In this document: in pieces, positions 1 through 10,569 of the stretch
How the letters are laid out: every line of letters begins with the position of its first letter
Numbering within the stretch: the first letter of the stretch is position 1
Assembly: GCA_007844125.1 (NCBI GenBank)
Contig: CM017556.1
Location: 84,162,088 to 84,226,087, forward strand
Origin: Sinonovacula constricta
Taxonomy: Eukaryota > Mollusca > Bivalvia > Cardiida > Solecurtidae
Direction of reading: 5' to 3'
DNA length: 64,000 nt
Program-made: the position numbers and the translations under genes
The notes under the pieces: model-generated
Told to the model about the DNA's origin: nothing
Database searches by the model: none
The model's input: the letters and a program-made list of their open reading frames with translations, nothing else

Positions 1-179
1 ATCTAAGCTGATGCTTCGTACATTTACAAAAACAAACAGACAATTGTTCTCCTGAAGTCACATTTATCAAATTGTGACAAACTTTTTTCGTTTTTTTGTT
101 TTACAAAATATGTAACATAAAATGACCATAAAAAAAGTCATGCTATTCTAATGTTAAGTCAAGTATTTCGTCTTTTTGC

Positions 180-185
180 TTTATT
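180..185 (-). terminator. Possible GRIN1 polyadenylation signal
   Basis: AATAAA on the minus strand about 550 bp beyond the TAA. If used, the 3' UTR would include the MITE at 220-462 and the TA repeat at 480-506. Other variants exist nearby, so this is only a candidate. Confidence 0.25.
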
Positions 186-219
186 CTCTGTAGTAAAAAG
201 TGCCGATGTTTGCTGATCA

Positions 220-462
220 AGGCCTGTATTCACCGACCATTCTTAAGTCTAAGTCATGAACTGAGCTCAAAGCACAATTTTTATATCAACAAAACAAACT
301 TAATTATAAAAGTTTCAGGGCAGTTTTAAGCTCAAAGTAGCAAAAGTTAAAGTGTCATGCAAAAGTACAGACATGTAGCTAAATACATCATAAAGATATT
401 GTGGACAGAAATGCATGACTAGAGCAATTCTAACTTAAAAATAGCTGGTGGATACTGGCCCT
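220..462 (-). mobile_element. MITE with GGCC-type inverted ends, copy 1
   Basis: About 243 bp. The left end reads AGGCCTGTATTCACCGACC and the right end, reverse complemented, GGGCCAGTATCCACCAGC, giving imperfect terminal inverted repeats of about 25 bp. Its whole length matches, in reverse complement, the element at 59,795-60,025, including internal blocks such as ACATGTCTGTA and TTTGAGCTTAAAA. It has no coding capacity. The two ends resemble PIF/Harbinger-type MITE termini only loosely; no clean target duplication is visible. It probably lies in the GRIN1 3' UTR or just past it. Confidence 0.75.
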
Positions 463-479
463 AGATCTAAACTATTTGC

Positions 480-506
480 TTATATATATATATATATATA
501 TATATT
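480..506. repeat. (TA)n microsatellite
   Basis: About 13 TA dinucleotides in a row, bounded by gct and tttatag. Confidence 0.95.
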
Positions 507-731
507 TATAGTTATTCACAATATAAGGATTATGTTGTTTCCTGTAGATCTATGGATCAACTGGCCCTAATGTTAAACATAAACATAGAAAAACTATTAT
601 TCCTTCTAGATAAATTGTTATTCACAAAAAGTCAAGGTCCTACAGAAATATTTCAATGTTACCACGATAACATAAGTAGTTCTAAAAGTCCAATATGAAC
701 TACATGGTCCACGATTTCTTTGATTGGATGT

Positions 732-880
732 TTACACAAAGTCTGAGCGGTTGGCCACCTGGAAGGCAGGGTTTGCAACCATGACAGTTGGGCCTGTGGG
801 TGCTACGCCACGCCCACTCTGTAGGGGTACCTTCGGTTTAATGCCTCCCGACATACCAGCCTCTGACAGGTTCACAGTTG
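732..880 (-). CDS. GRIN1: GluN1 exon M: last coding exon, C-terminus and stop
   Basis: 149 coding bases from acceptor GTTGCAG to TAA at 734-732. Entering in phase 1 (the exact phase left by exon L) it reads ATVNLSEAGMSGGIKPKVPL, then QSGRGVAPTGPTVMVANPAF and QVANRSDFV-stop. In this frame the exon is open to the end and ends in a hydrophobic Val preceded by Asp at -2, which resembles a class III PDZ ligand (D/E-x-hydrophobic). Vertebrate GluN1 tails that bind PDZ proteins end in STVV, so the ligand class may differ here. The 3' UTR should run leftward from 731. Confidence 0.84.
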
Positions 881-1189
881 CTGCAACAGATCCGATAAAT
901 AAATTAATATATTTCCATTGAAAAGGTTTAAAAAAGTGTGTTTACAATATAAGTCTGATCCATGTACAGGAAAGTTGATAACATTCTGCAAAAGGTAAAT
1001 AGGCACCAAAAACAGTGTTAGGTATATTTAAGAACACCTTTTAAAAAAAAAATACATGTAATCCTTTGGAATTGTCATAAAACCACCTCTGTTAGTAAAC
1101 TCGAGCTTTCACTAAAAGTGATTAATACTGCCACTAACCTGTTTTAAGCAGTAAAAACCTTTACCTTGTAAATATATCCTTGATATAGT

Positions 1190-1780
1190 TATTTTCAGTC
1201 ATTCTTCACTTTGACCTGTGAGTATGGCCTTGACCTTGAGCATGCAACCTGGTTTTTGCATACAGTACTTTGTCAAATCAAGGCAAACATTTGTGCAAAG
1301 TTATTTGACATCTTTCAATCCTTATCAAGTTAAAGCCTGAAAAAGTTAGTTTTTTTCTTTGTTTTTTTACTTTAGACTACGAGTTTGGCCTTGACATTTG
1401 AGTCACTAATCTAGTTCTTGTGCATAACATAGCTAATATATACATTTGGGATAAGTAATTTGAAAATCTATCCTTTGAGAAGATGAATGTGGAACAGGAA
1501 ATAATGTTGTTTTTTACCTTTGACCTGACCATTTGAACTTGACCTTTGAGACACCAATTTGTTTTTTTCCTGCAACACGCTGTTTTCGTAAGGTAAAGAT
1601 TTGAAAATCCATTAATCCTCTTAGAGTTTGAGCAGAATTGTTCTATCAATATCTACTTTTGACCTTCTTAATTGATTTTTGTGTTACCAATGTCTTTTAA
1701 TTTGGTTGTTTTTTAATGCGTTAATCTTCACAAAGCAAAAATTGGTTCCATACTAAAGAAAAAAACATCAATCCTTTGTA
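1190..1780. repeat. Degenerate repeat built on TGACCTT(GACCTTTGA) motifs
   Basis: Three to four diverged blocks of about 150 bp, each opening with a TTTGACC...CTTGACCTTTGAG-like phrase and followed by a stretch like TTTGAAAATC. Blocks begin near 1,200, 1,370, 1,510 and 1,655. Similar motifs are common in bivalve intergenic DNA; this is a general recollection, not a database match. It lies in the last GRIN1 intron. Confidence 0.5.
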
Positions 1781-1937
1781 AATTTTGATTCCAGAATTTT
1801 TGGCAACACACACAATAGTGAAGATCTAGATAAGACAGCTTCTTCCAGATGAAGTTGGGTTCACTACTGTTTTGCTGTTGCGCATAAAATGTATAAAGGG
1901 CTAGTACAATACAGAGACTCCCTTTTTGTTTTATTTG

Positions 1938-2165
1938 GCAGCGACCATTTTTGATCATTATAGCAATGTCCAGCTTTTTGGTGGAGGAAGACCCCAGAAA
2001 CATGTCTGGGTAGAACCACTGGTGCACCGCAAGTCAGCAGGAAGACCTTCTCACATCAAGTCCTTCAACCGAATGGGACTCAAACCTACCAAGTTAGAGG
2101 CAAAGCAGTCAGAGGAGTTACAAATCTGCGACTACCATTATGCCACAAGTCTCCCAAAACTCCCT
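1938..2165 (-). mobile_element. SINE family A, copy 1
   Basis: The minus strand carries the family-A layout: a tRNA-like head (CTCCTCTGACTGC..., then a GGTTTGAGTCCC-like B box), a core containing GGTTCTACCCAGACATGT, and a tail ending in ATGATC. It aligns over almost its whole length with the better copies at 26,121-26,345 (+) and 40,551-40,753 (-). The head is diverged. Confidence 0.75.
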
Positions 2166-2389
2166 TTTTGCTGTATATAACATTTAGTTGCATGTTGAAA
2201 ATAATTAAAAATAAGTAATATACTAGATAGCTTACAAGCATTTACCAGAAAAAATATTTGACTAAACAGCATCACATATTTTGATCCCCATGTTATCATT
2301 GATTTCTGGGAATCTTTGTGACGTCATAAAAATGACATTTTTATAACAGTCAGCCATATTTGTTTTAATTCTGAATAGGTATATAAGAA

Positions 2390-2760
2390 AAGGTGAGACT
2401 TATGTTAGATTTGTAAAAGTGTAAGTCAAGCTAAGTGAAAGTTGCTTCTGCTCTTCTTCTGGTAGTTCATTAAAGATGGTATCCAACAGTTTGAAATGAA
2501 GATTTGTTTCTTAATGGACCAAAAAAATCATTTTAACTGAAAAGATCCCACTAAATTTTGCTTACTGATTCCCTGAATCTAGGTTAAAGTAAAAATAACT
2601 CCCCACTCATCATTACAAACATGTCTTTCTTTTCTCAGCCAGGCTGCAAAATGAACTGTTTTTGAAATGAGAAAACCATGAGACCACATATTTTACAGAT
2701 CACATTACATCACTTCTGGATTATCGCTCTGACATCGATGTCAAAAACATGGCTAAAATA
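2390..2760. repeat. Dispersed ~330-bp repeat, copy 1
   Basis: Shares an ordered series of blocks with 4,585-4,870 and 10,265-10,530, all in one orientation: a GGTATC(C/T)(A/G)ACAG start, an ACCTGAAAAGA-like block, GAAAACCATG(A/T)GACCAC, and a final CTCTGACATC. No coding frame. Each copy lies downstream of a SINE-A copy, so it may belong to a larger composite element. Confidence 0.6.
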
Positions 2761-3171
2761 TTGTTTCATGTCCTTGCAAACTGTCTGATGCTACCTTCAA
2801 ATAAAAGCTCAGAACAAATCACTTTCACCATTTTGCACAGAATGCAGAAAACCCAAAGTTTTTTATACTCGCAATTTCACTTTTATAATCTACATTATTA
2901 ATACAACACTTAGTTTTTTATGATGACACAAACATGTCATTTTAATGAAAATGTGCATGGCATTTTCCAGAAAAATAATTCAGATATTTCTGTAAGGTAT
3001 GTTGAACTGATTGGTTAATCACACATTTTACCTGGAATTCATAAGTAAATACCACTTTGAATCATTTTTAGATTATTAAAAAACAACTGCCAAAATTTTA
3101 AGAAGAAACGAATATTGTTTTTGAGGGGGCCATTAATAGCATTAGCATGTCATTGATATGTTTGTTTTGGT

Positions 3172-3300
3172 TTTTGTTACATCACACTGACACAATTATG
3201 ATCATATTGGCATCGTCCAACTTATTATTGGTGGAAGAAGACCCCAGACTAATGCCTGGGTAGAACCACCGGCGCACCGCAGGTTTGCTGGAAAACAGGT
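3172..3300 (-). mobile_element. SINE family A, copy 2 (truncated)
   Basis: Only the tail and core are present: CACAATTATGATCATATTGGC, GGAAGAAGACCCCAGAC, and GGGTAGAACCACCGG followed by CACCGCAG. The tRNA-like head is missing, as expected of a truncated copy. Confidence 0.7.
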
Positions 3301-3895
3301 TACTTCAAATATTGAAAATAACTAGCTCTGTTGAGCATCTCAGAGTAATGTTTGCATGACTTACAAATATTGCAGCTAACTGAAGTTCAGTCGATGGATT
3401 CACTACCTTCTCACAATGGCAAATATATCAGATTGATGCAGTTCAGTCAAGTAGGACTTCATTACCAGAAAGAGATACTAACGGCAATTGACCTCTCTGC
3501 AGAAGCATTGAAGGTTGAAAATATTATCACCGTGTTATTACGAAATCAAAGTTTCTTAGGGATGTTATTAGTCAGAACACTGTTCTTTTTTATTAGAAAA
3601 AGTGTGAATTTTCTTCATTTTATCCCCTATCAAGGTTCGGAAATTTTCCAATAAATCAAGCTACATTATAGTGGCCTTCCAAGAATCCTATTTGGCCTTT
3701 GTGATAGCCTTTGACCATCTTACATATGTATATATACCACATATACATACATTATCTGTATACTATGCTTTACACGCTTTTACCATAATACCACCTAAAG
3801 AACTCCAGTTACGTAGTAAGAAAGTCACCTGTTATTTGTCACAAAACTTGTTTACAACAATGAGAAGCAATGTTTTCTATTTTTATATAAATTAT

Positions 3896-4160
3896 GACAA
3901 TTACATGCCTTTTAACCCTTTCATTCATACTATGATTACATGCCTTTTAACCCTTTCATTCATACTATGATTACATGCCTTTTAACCCTTTCATTCATAC
4001 TATGATTACATGCCTTTTAACCCTTTCATTCATACTATGATTACATGCCTTTTAACCCTTTCATTCATACTATGATTACATGCCTTTTAACCCTTTCATT
4101 CATACTATGATTACATGCCTTTTAACCCTTTCATTCATACTATGATTACATGCCTTTTAA
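3896..4160. repeat. 35-bp minisatellite derived from a TTAA MITE end
   Basis: Nearly identical 35-bp units, about eight, each containing TTAACCCTTTCATTCATA. That is the TTAA target site plus terminal repeat of the MITE that begins at 4,161; the last unit runs directly into the element. Units differ by almost nothing, suggesting recent expansion. Confidence 0.9.
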
Positions 4161-4385
4161 CCCTTTCATTAATCGTAAATGTATAGGTTTTTAAAAAATC
4201 ACTTGATTTTGTTGATTTTCTTTGAAACAGTTTTAAATATTTTTATACACATGCATTCTTGGCATATAATTATATTAGACTAGTTTACAAATAAACCCTT
4301 AGTTGTGTTGATGCAGCTGAAGATAAAAGGAATAATTGTGAATGCTTTACAAAGGCGTAAAATGGCGTATGCATGAGCTAAAGGG
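4161..4385 (+). mobile_element. piggyBac-like TTAA MITE, copy 1
   Basis: 225 bp bounded by CCCTTT and AAAGGG, each flanked by TTAA (4,157-4,160 and 4,386-4,389). TTAA target duplication with CCCTTT-type ends is the mark of piggyBac-superfamily elements. The sequence matches the reverse complement of 40,219-40,451 throughout, including blocks GACTAGTTTA and GCATACGCCATTTTA. It is non-coding and so non-autonomous. Confidence 0.85.
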
Positions 4386-4584
4386 TTAATAATATATTTA
4401 CAATCAACAATAAGCTTGCTTTTAATTTAATTCCCATATTACAATGACAGAAATAACAATAATGGCAGCTGTATTATGTTAATTAGAACATCAATGTCTA
4501 CATCAATGTCATTGATGTAGGTTGCAATACTTCATATTCTAAGGATTGAATGAATAATGTGCTTGGTCAAATAGGCTTTTCTGT

Positions 4585-4870
4585 AAAGCTGATATCTGAC
4601 AATTTGGAATTTTTTTCTCTCTCATGCAACCAAATCAGTTGTTATTACCTGAAAAGACACCGTAAAATAGGTGCTCTACATCCATGTGAGAGGTAAAGCA
4701 TAACTTTCATTATTTCTTTAACTCGTCATTAAATTTTGGCATCTCTTATTTGAGCCACGCTGCACAGTAAGCCATTCTGAACTAAGAAAAACCATGTGGC
4801 CGTTCATTTTTGAGATATTGTTACATGATTATCCAGTTTATCAGCTCTGACATCAACATCTATTTTTGAC
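4585..4870. repeat. Dispersed ~330-bp repeat, copy 2
   Basis: Shares blocks with 2,390-2,760 and 10,265-10,530: ATATCTGACA, ATGCAACCAAAT, TACCTGAAAAGACACC, ACATCCATGTGA, GAACTAAGAAAAACCATGTG and GCTCTGACATC. No coding content. Confidence 0.65.
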
Positions 4871-5029
4871 TGCAATCCCCATCATGCTTATTTTAGATTT
4901 GGAAATTATGGATATCTAAAGAGATGGCATGATTCGTATGGTCCAACAACTGAGGTAATGTTATTAATAGCTGTAAGTATAAATCCAAGCAGCACATATG
5001 CACAAATTTCCCAGAAGAGGAATGAGATG

Positions 5030-5640
5030 TTGTTTCATTTATTCGATAGAGGCAAACTGTCATATACTACATAAAGATAGTTTCCATGTGATGTCATAGG
5101 CACTGATAAGACGGTTTAAGGCAGCCATCTTTGAAGGCAGAAGCTAATGCAGACCAAAATCTGGAAATATGTGCTGTATTAAACTCACCACTGTTTTTAT
5201 TTTGAAGTCCAATTACATGAATTTTATATCAAATTTAATGGCTTTTATGCAGTATTTTACATCAAAACTATATTTTGATAGGTTAAAAGGTAAAAAAAAT
5301 ACAACCAAAAATACACTGTTCATTTTGTTTAAAGAATGAGCAATTAATTTTATTTAATTCTGTGTATTAATTCTTTGTGCAATTGATCAATTTTAAAAAT
5401 ATTGTATTCTAAATATATAAATTTCAAGAGATTTCCAATGTTGTATAGCTTTTAATTTTTGGCCCCCAAATGAAGAAGAAACAGGAAAATACAATTTATG
5501 CTTCTATACAATACATCTAAAAATCCATTGAAGTTGCCATCAAAGATGGCTGCAAAAATAAGGGATCTTCACTAATGTGGAAACTATCTATTGGGATTTG
5601 ACTGTCATAGATCAAATAAACAGTACACATGTCTGAACAT
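5030..5640. repeat. Foldback element with ~100-bp inverted arms
   Basis: Arms at about 5,030-5,150 and 5,535-5,640 are imperfect reverse complements: GATAGTTTCCA pairs with TGGAAACTATC, GCAGCCATCTTTGA pairs with TCAAAGATGGCTGC, and CTGTCATA with TATGACAG-like sequence. The 390-bp centre is AT-rich and has no ORF. It is probably a non-autonomous transposon of unknown class. Confidence 0.55.
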
Positions 5641-6004
5641 TGACATAACTTTGGTCCGCAAGTGTCTCATCCTTACTCAATTTATTAACAAGACATCTGC
5701 AATATCTTTTGATTGAGTTAAATTGCTTTTACATTGCCGGACAACAAATAACTTTCACTGACCTTTTTTATTTCCATTAATTTAAACAATTGGCCTTAAT
5801 CTTATCAACACATGTCTAATCATTTTTCATTTTATTAAGACATTTTCAATATCATTAAAGGCAAAATCCAGAATGGATCTTCATATTTAAAAAAAGAGAA
5901 TTGGTAGAACCGATAGATGTTCCCAGAATAAACGCTAGTTCCAAAAGTACTATTTTTTTCTTTCTTATTACAAATATGTGTGTTTAAATAATTAAAGTAT
6001 TAAA

Positions 6005-6225
6005 AAAACAAAGGGCAATAACTCCTAAATTATGCAAAACAGAGTTATAGTTCTTGTACAAGCATTCTCCTTATTAAGATTTATCTGCCTAAAAAGGTTC
6101 ATGGTCATATTTCTTACAGTTTTTGTTTTATGCTCCAGACATAATTATGACAAACGGATGAACGAACGGGACAAACGGATAGACAAAGTTATGACTATGT
6201 GGTTGCCCTTTGGGAAGCATAAAAG
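6005..6225 (+). repeat. Dispersed bivalve-type repeat (AAGGGCAATAACTCC... GCATAA)
   Basis: Starts AAGGGCAATAACTCCTAAA, includes GACAAACGGATGAACGAACG-like short direct repeats and ends GGGAAGCATAA, with an imperfect partner TTTATGCTCC at 6,128. I recognise this arrangement from mollusc genomes in general but cannot name the family. The small open frame through it (72 codons) has no recognisable protein similarity. Confidence 0.45.
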
Positions 6226-6839
6226 CAGTTATTTCGTTTCAAATTATTGAATGTTAGCATATGGCAACAGTTAATAATCTGTTGTATAAAAATTACTATT
6301 TTACACATGACGTTTTTATTTTTAAGGCTATGAAGATTTTTAATACTAATTTTAGATCCCACACGTATTTTGCAAAGCATATAAGCATATTCTGAAGGTC
6401 ACATGACAATTGTTAACATAATGGTCAGTACAATACTCAGACTGTCACTAGCGTCAGCCATTTTGTTGTTCATCTGTAAAGTGAAAAATCATGTGACTTT
6501 TTGACATGTCATTAAGCTGCGGTAAAAATAGTGATTCCCTTAGATATTTTGTAAATAATAAAAGTAAAAAAAAAACCCAATCAATGTTGTGAACTTGTGC
6601 TTGATAGTCAGGAATTATATGAGTAGCAATGAATATATTGCATCCAAAGCTATTTTCACATGTTTAATTATCCACAGAACACAAATTCGATACTCAGCCT
6701 TTGATAAATTGCTTTTATATTGCCTGACAACAAATTACCATTAATAATCATTTCTGTAAACACTCAGGACAATTCAAATGTTTGTCTATGTAAGAACTCA
6801 ACAGATAAATGGTAGATTACTAAAGTTATTAGAATTCGA

Positions 6840-7450
6840 ATTTACTGTCAAGGAGATCACATTCCATAAAACTAACTTCAAATTTACTGTTTAGTAGATC
6901 ACATTCCATAAAACTAACTTCAAATTTACTGTTTAGTAAAAACTAACTTCAAATTTACTGTTTAGTAGATCACATTCCATAAAACAAACTTCAAATTTAC
7001 TGTTTAGTTGATCACATTCCATAAAACAAACTTCAAATTTACTGTTTAGTTAATCACATTTCATAAAACTAACTTCAAATTTACTGTTTAGTTGATCACA
7101 TTCCATAAAACTAACTTCAAATTTACTGTTAAGTAGATCACATTCCATAAAACAAACTTCAAAGTTACTTTTTAGTAGAGCACATTCCACAAAACAAACT
7201 TCAAATTTACTGTCAAATAGATCACATTCCATATAACAAACTTTGAATTTACTATTAAGTAGATTTAATTCCATGAAACTAACTTCAAATTTACTGTTTA
7301 GTTGATCACATTCCATAAAACTAACTTCAAATTTACTGTCAAGTAGATCTCATTCCATAAAACAAACTTCAAATTTACTGTCAAGTAGATCTCATTCCAT
7401 AAAACAAACTTCAAATTTACTGTCAAGTAGATCTCATTCCATAAAACAAA
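6840..7450. repeat. 42-bp minisatellite
   Basis: About 14 copies of a 42-bp unit (core CTTCAAATTTACTGT, GTAGATCACATTCCATAAAA). One copy at about 6,930-6,945 is shortened. Because 42 is a multiple of three an 88-codon minus-strand frame of 14-residue repeats stays open; this is a by-product of the period, not evidence of a gene. Confidence 0.93.
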
Positions 7451-7509
7451 CAACAATATAGGTGTGTTGCTTACTCTGAATTTTCATCTTGTATAAAAAA
7501 CCTTTTTAC

Positions 7510-8508
7510 TAGGGCTGTCACAATATGCTTGCAGCATTCCACAATATATTGTGATACATTTTGAGCGTATTGCCATACGTACCACAATATATTGCTATAT
7601 TTGATCAAACTACTATAAGGAGCTATTTCACTCAATAAATGAGCAAAATGAACAGCAAATGCCTTAATAAAATCTGACATATCTTTATAAGCTTTATAAG
7701 AAAGTAATAAGACTAGAAGGTCACAAAGCACAAACAATCAAACAGCAAATCAATTGCAAAAGTCATGACTGTGTAGTGTCACCATTCCGCTATATTAGAG
7801 GGATAACTATTGACAGTGTATTTAGATTGTTTGTACCTCCACTGTATCTTATAAGCGTATCAAAATGTCGACACAAAGAGGCACCTTTAACAATTTTCTT
7901 TGTTTGTTTGTCCTCCTTCACCCAGGAGGCACCAGCACATCGCTGTTGCCATTAAAATCGGTGATATTTGGAATAAGTCACATCAAAGTCGGCGATATAT
8001 TTCAGAAAATACAATCAGCTCGGCCATATTGTTTACAATTTGCAACGGTTGTGTTTCATTAAATTGCCAAACAATAGATAGTTATTATGTTCTATGTAAT
8101 CTGCAACAAGCTAGCTTATAACCATGTATTTGTAGTAAATTTTTATGCCTCAAACTATAATGAATCAATACGAAATTTGTTTGTTTTAAATATAGAAATA
8201 AAATTTTAAAATTAAAAGTCGATACCTTATAAAAATTGTATTATAAGGAATATCACAAATGTAAATCGAGTACACCACATTTCCCTGGCTGCTTAGAATG
8301 AATTCCATTGACATGCATTCGACTTCGGACAACATTTTAGTTTGTTCCTTTTCATAAATAGGAGCATCTTTGAATTTGGGTGAAAAGAATGGTAGCAGCA
8401 TCCAAATTATACAAAATATCGTGAATAACCGGTATGTTCCTTGTGTATCATGGTACTGTATTGCCTTTACCCTATACTGCAATTTACCGGTTTACCGCGA
8501 CAGCCCTA
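7510..8508. mobile_element. hAT-like non-autonomous DNA element, about 1 kb
   Basis: Perfect 10-bp terminal inverted repeats TAGGGCTGTC and GACAGCCCTA bound a 999-bp segment. The flanking octamers CTTTTTAC (7,502-7,509) and CATTTCAC (8,509-8,516) agree at 6 of 8 positions, as for a decayed 8-bp target duplication. TAGGGCTGTC-like ends and 8-bp duplications are typical of hAT elements. Internal frames (up to 98 codons) show no transposase motif that I can recognise. Confidence 0.65.
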
Positions 8509-8936
8509 CATTTCACAGTGCATATATTTTATGAACTGTAAGTTATACTGAAGACTGTTTTGACTGTTTCACAATGTCTACACCAGTTGGTTATATTTCA
8601 TAATCATCTGCTACATGGTCAAGGTAACTCTGTTGAATCATGGAAAGTGTTAACAAAGTCTTAATTAAAAATATGTGAAGAAAAAATTCCACTCATGGCA
8701 GCTTAATAATTGAACAATAGTACAATAAGTGCAAGGTTTTATAAGTTCACACAGGTACATGGACTTTGCACTTTAACATTTGTGTAAAAATAGTTTGAAT
8801 GTATAGATTTTATCATTTATAAATCCTGTTTATCAATAATGATGAGCAGCATAATGGATTTTTTTTTTTAAGTTTCCATAAATATTATTCTGTTTTATTA
8901 TTATTATTGCATTTAACAGAAAAATAGTCACTATAT

Positions 8937-9526
8937 ACTCATCCCATCCCATCCCTCTCTTGTCCCTTCCTGTTTCATCCCATCTCATCCCACTCTTGTC
9001 CCTTCTCTTCTCATCTCATCCCATCCCATCCCTCTCTTGCCCCTTCCTGTTCCATCCCATCTCGTCCCACTCTTGTCCCATCTCATCTCATCCCATCCCA
9101 TCCCTCTCTTGTCCCTTCCTGTTCCATCCCATCTCGTCCCACTCTTGTCCCTTCCCATCTCTTCCCCTTCTTGTCCCTTCCTGTCCCCTACCACTCCATC
9201 CCATCCCATTCTTGTCCCTTCAAATCCCACTCCCATCCCACTCCCTCCCATCCTGTTCTTCCATCCCACTCCCACTCCATCCTACCCCATTCATGTCCCT
9301 TCCCATCCCACCCCTTTCTTGCCCCTTCCCATCCCACCCCATTCTTGTCCTTTCCCATCCCATCCCTTTCTTGCCCCTTTCCACCTCATCCCATTCCATC
9401 CCATTCTTGTCCATTCCTGTGCCATCCCACTCCACCCCATCACATTATTGTCCCTTCCCATCCCACTCCCATCCCATCTTGTTCTTGTCCCTTCCTGTCC
9501 CACTCCCATCCCATCCCACTCCATCC
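8937..9526. repeat. Pyrimidine-rich minisatellite (CCCATCCCATTCTTGTCCCTTC-type)
   Basis: About 590 bp almost purely C+T with A, in irregular units of about 20-25 bp built from CCCATCCCA, TCTTGTCCC and TTCC. Long open frames in several phases on both strands arise from the composition. The array directly abuts a SINE head (9,527-9,612) at the position where that SINE's body would begin. Strong strand asymmetry gives triplex (H-DNA) potential. Confidence 0.93.
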
Positions 9527-9612
9527 TTTGGTTTGACCTGGCTGGGGTTTGAACCTGCGACCTCCCGATCCACAAACCGAGGCTCTACCACCTAAGCTAT
9601 TGCGGCCAGTCC
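9527..9612 (-). mobile_element. SINE family C, tRNA-like head only
   Basis: On the minus strand: GCCGCAATAGCTTAGGTGG (A-box region, TAGCTTAGGTGGTAGAGC) and a B box GGTTCAAACCCC, followed by CAGGTCAAACCAAAGG. It matches the head of the copy at 50,441-50,674. Mismatched acceptor-stem ends and the repeat context argue for a SINE, not a working tRNA gene. Confidence 0.8.
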
Positions 9613-9974
9613 TATTTTGGAGTCTCAGTCATAACATCCATATGATTACAGCACTTCATATACACTTCACCATTTTACAGAAATACACTTGAAGGTGTGT
9701 CACCCATAACACTTACAAGTGCAAATAAAGATCATATTTTAAGGTCATATCTAAAGTCATTGCAACTTCCGGGGTCATATACAGTGACATTTTCAGCCTG
9801 TATTTGAGTTGTCTGACAATCAGTTATTGTTTTTAGCCAACTTCATGTTATAATTAGTAAAAAAAGATTGCGAGGCTGGTAACTAGGAAGAATCACCAAC
9901 ATGTAACAAGTCTGCATAAAGACACAGAAATGTTTTATGCTGCCTGATTTGAGCCATGCCAACAACACTATCAT

Positions 9975-10145
9975 ATCATATTGCTGATGACAAACTTTGA
10001 GGAACGCAAGACAAATGCATGGGAAGATTTAAAGGCACACCACAGGACAGCTGGAAGACCTCCCCACATTAAAGGATTGGGATTCGAGTGGTGGTTAAAG
10101 GCCACGAAAGTAACGACACAATTCTATTCTCTGGCACCCCTTGCA
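9975..10145 (-). mobile_element. SINE family A, copy 3 (decayed)
   Basis: Carries CACCACAGGACAGCTGGAAGACC, CCCACATTAAAGG and a GGGATTCGAGT-like B-box remnant in the same order as the copy at 40,551-40,753. The core is interrupted. Confidence 0.55.
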
Positions 10146-10264
10146 CGGACGGTAAATTGTACATATTAAGCAAATTGAATAGCTTGGGAGTAAGAGACAC
10201 AATTAAATGTTGTTCTTGTCTGATTTCATACAAAAGTGCAGATAGAATAGTTTTGCCCCATTAA

Positions 10265-10530
10265 ACATGGTATCTGACAGACTTTTGTTTTTCTCTAATG
10301 CAACCAAATAAATTATTTACCTGAAAGATACCTTGGAATGATATTTTTTATTGGTGCCTGACATCCATGTGAATAGTAAAGCAAAACGCCTCCAAAACTG
10401 TGTTTCCTATCTGAGCAACGATGCACAGTTAGCTAATTTTTAACTAAGAAAACCATGTGACCACTTACTCACAAGATCACGTTATATCATTTTTCAAATT
10501 TTCTGCTCTGATGTTTATGATAGAAGCAAA
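10265..10530. repeat. Dispersed ~330-bp repeat, copy 3
   Basis: Contains GGTATCTGACAGAC, AATGCAACCAAATAAA, TTACCTGAAAGATACC, GACATCCATGTGA, AACTAAGAAAACCATGTGACC and TCTGCTCTGATG, in the order seen at 4,585-4,870. It ends only 40 bp from GRIN1 exon L. Confidence 0.65.
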
Positions 10531-10569
10531 CAATTGGGGTCCACCTATAAAACAGTATCTATGACTTAC

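Noticed and set aside
8960..9595. Long Ser/Pro/His-rich ORFs (up to 211 codons) on both strands
   Set aside because: They follow from a CCCATCCCA-type low-complexity array, overlap in several frames and end in a SINE head.
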